Assembly (NCBI GenBank): GCA_016861105.1
Contig: BOKS01000002.1
Location: 186,001-250,000 of the forward strand
Origin: Betaproteobacteria bacterium
GTDB taxonomy: Bacteria; Pseudomonadota; Gammaproteobacteria; Burkholderiales; Casimicrobiaceae
Length of the DNA: 64,000 nt
Reading direction: 5' to 3'
This document shows positions 63,495 through 64,000 of the stretch, piece after piece. How positions within the stretch are numbered: position 1 is the stretch's first letter; every line of letters starts with the position of its first letter. The notes beneath the pieces were generated by a model that worked only from the letters and a program-made list of their open reading frames with translations, did no database searches and had not been told where the DNA came from. The translations under genes and the position numbers were made by a program.

Positions 63495-63901
63495 CGGACG
63501 CGGGCCTCGATGAAGGAAGTGATGTCGTCCAGGCGCGAGCCGGTCGGGAAGACGCCGGCGAAGCCCAGCGCGCGCAGGTCGTCGTGGTCCTGCCGCGGCA
63601 GGTTGCCGCCGATGATCCAGAGCCTGTCGGCGAGGCCCGCCTCTGCGAGCAGCGGCGCGAGGCGCCGGCAGAACGCGACGTGCGATCCCGCGAGGCTGGA
63701 GAGCGCGATCACGTCGACGTCCTCCTCCAGCGCGATGCGCGCCACCTGCTCGGGCGTCTGCCGCAGCCCGGTGTAGATCACTTCCATGCCGGCGTCGAGG
63801 AGGGCGCGCGCGACGACCTTCGCGCCCTGGTCGTGGCCGTCGAGGCCGGGCTTGGCCAGCACGACGCGGATCGGCCGCGCGCGGCCGGGCGGGGCGCTCA
63901 T
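63491..63901 (-). CDS. B12-binding small subunit of acyl-CoA mutase
   Basis: A 136-residue cobalamin-binding domain protein. KPGLDGHDQGAKVVARAL has the Asp-x-His-x-x-Gly motif whose His ligates cobalt (base-off binding). SSLAGSHVAF and GGNLPRQDHDDL follow as in the mutase family. It supplies adenosylcobalamin to the catalytic subunit next to it; a split of this kind is known from isobutyryl-, 2-hydroxyisobutyryl- and some methylmalonyl-CoA mutases. It overlaps both neighbours by four bases. Confidence 0.95.
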   Translation of the reverse strand: MSAPPGRARPIRVVLAKPGLDGHDQGAKVVARALLDAGMEVIYTGLRQTPEQVARIALEEDVDVIALSSLAGSHVAFCRRLAPLLAEAGLADRLWIIGGNLPRQDHDDLRALGFAGVFPTGSRLDDITSFIEARVR

Positions 63902-64000
63902 GAGGTCACCTCCTTGGCGATGACCAGCTTCAGGATCTCGCTGGTGCCGCCGCCGATCAGCGTGAAGCGGACGTCGCGCAGGTACCGCTGCACCGGGTAC
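63898..64000 (-). CDS. Acyl-CoA dehydrogenase, C-terminal end only
   Basis: The last 33 residues of a gene that starts beyond the right edge. YPVQRYLRDVRFTLIGGGTSEI is the usual C-terminus of an acyl-CoA dehydrogenase, including the GGTSEI motif. Its stop overlaps the B12-subunit start by four bases, which makes it the first visible gene of the operon. It would oxidise an acyl-CoA before or after the mutase step. Confidence 0.85.
   Translation of the reverse strand, partial: YPVQRYLRDVRFTLIGGGTSEILKLVIAKEVTS

Noticed and set aside
61878-63901. Plain methylmalonyl-CoA mutase annotation
   Set aside because: The split subunits and the loss of the active-site Tyr in the RGPY motif make a standard methylmalonyl-CoA role doubtful, so the substrate was left open.

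Overview
This 64 kb window is very GC-rich (roughly 70-75% by eye), gene-dense and almost wholly coding. The order ribBX-ribH-nusB-thiL-pgpA-(GNAT)-pncC-recA-recX, followed by alaS, is the arrangement familiar from Betaproteobacteria. Together with PutA, PPK2, DUF3422 and several transporter binding proteins without permeases beside them, it points to a free-living, metabolically versatile Betaproteobacterium, probably Burkholderiales-like. I see no tRNA, rRNA, CRISPR array, transposase or prophage.

Region 1 (1-7048, + strand) is aromatic and amino-acid catabolism. A translationally coupled operon encodes an acyl-CoA dehydrogenase (cut by the window edge), a 2-aminobenzoate/benzoate-type CoA ligase, a hotdog thioesterase and a Rid-family protein. 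Then come glutaryl-CoA dehydrogenase, a zeta-class GST isomerase (maleylpyruvate/maleylacetoacetate), a fumarylpyruvate-hydrolase-like FAH protein and a kynurenine-formamidase-like hydrolase. The set fits tryptophan/anthranilate and gentisate-type degradation. Region 2 (7049-12164) is a TetR regulator with two clear 13-bp palindromic operators and an RND efflux adaptor and pump.

Region 3 (12172-25240) is housekeeping: riboflavin genes (with a RibA-like domain that has lost its zinc cysteines), nusB, thiL, pgpA, pncC, recA/recX, alaS and DUF3422, plus a DUF1326/DUF2182 pair. Region 4 (25260-30490) has threonine aldolase, two small envelope proteins, a diguanylate cyclase, a thioesterase with a TTG start and a PRC-barrel protein ending at a 16-bp perfect terminator hairpin.

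Region 5 (30503-38418, - strand) holds two tandem paralogous secreted proteins (SLH-like segment, YadA-like head repeats, S74 self-cleaving chaperone domain), with two inverted copies of a 25-bp-arm palindromic element on either side of the second paralog. PutA and a third repeat protein follow. Region 6 (38666-55508) is mixed: comEC, three binding proteins and other orphans, an internally duplicated protein of unknown function, ArgE plus an AstE-like hydrolase, an aldehyde dehydrogenase, PPK2, an SDR, hemerythrin and a DUF5648/Ig-like surface protein.

Region 7 (55761-64000, - strand) is the most interesting: one tightly coupled operon of at least eight genes. It joins an acyl-CoA dehydrogenase, a split B12-dependent acyl-CoA mutase with an altered active site, a three-subunit molybdenum hydroxylase, a family III CoA-transferase and an ABC binding protein, and ends at an 11-bp perfect terminator hairpin. 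It looks like a complete uptake, activation, hydroxylation, rearrangement and dehydrogenation route for an unidentified organic acid. Functions are assigned from motifs read by eye; no database search was run.
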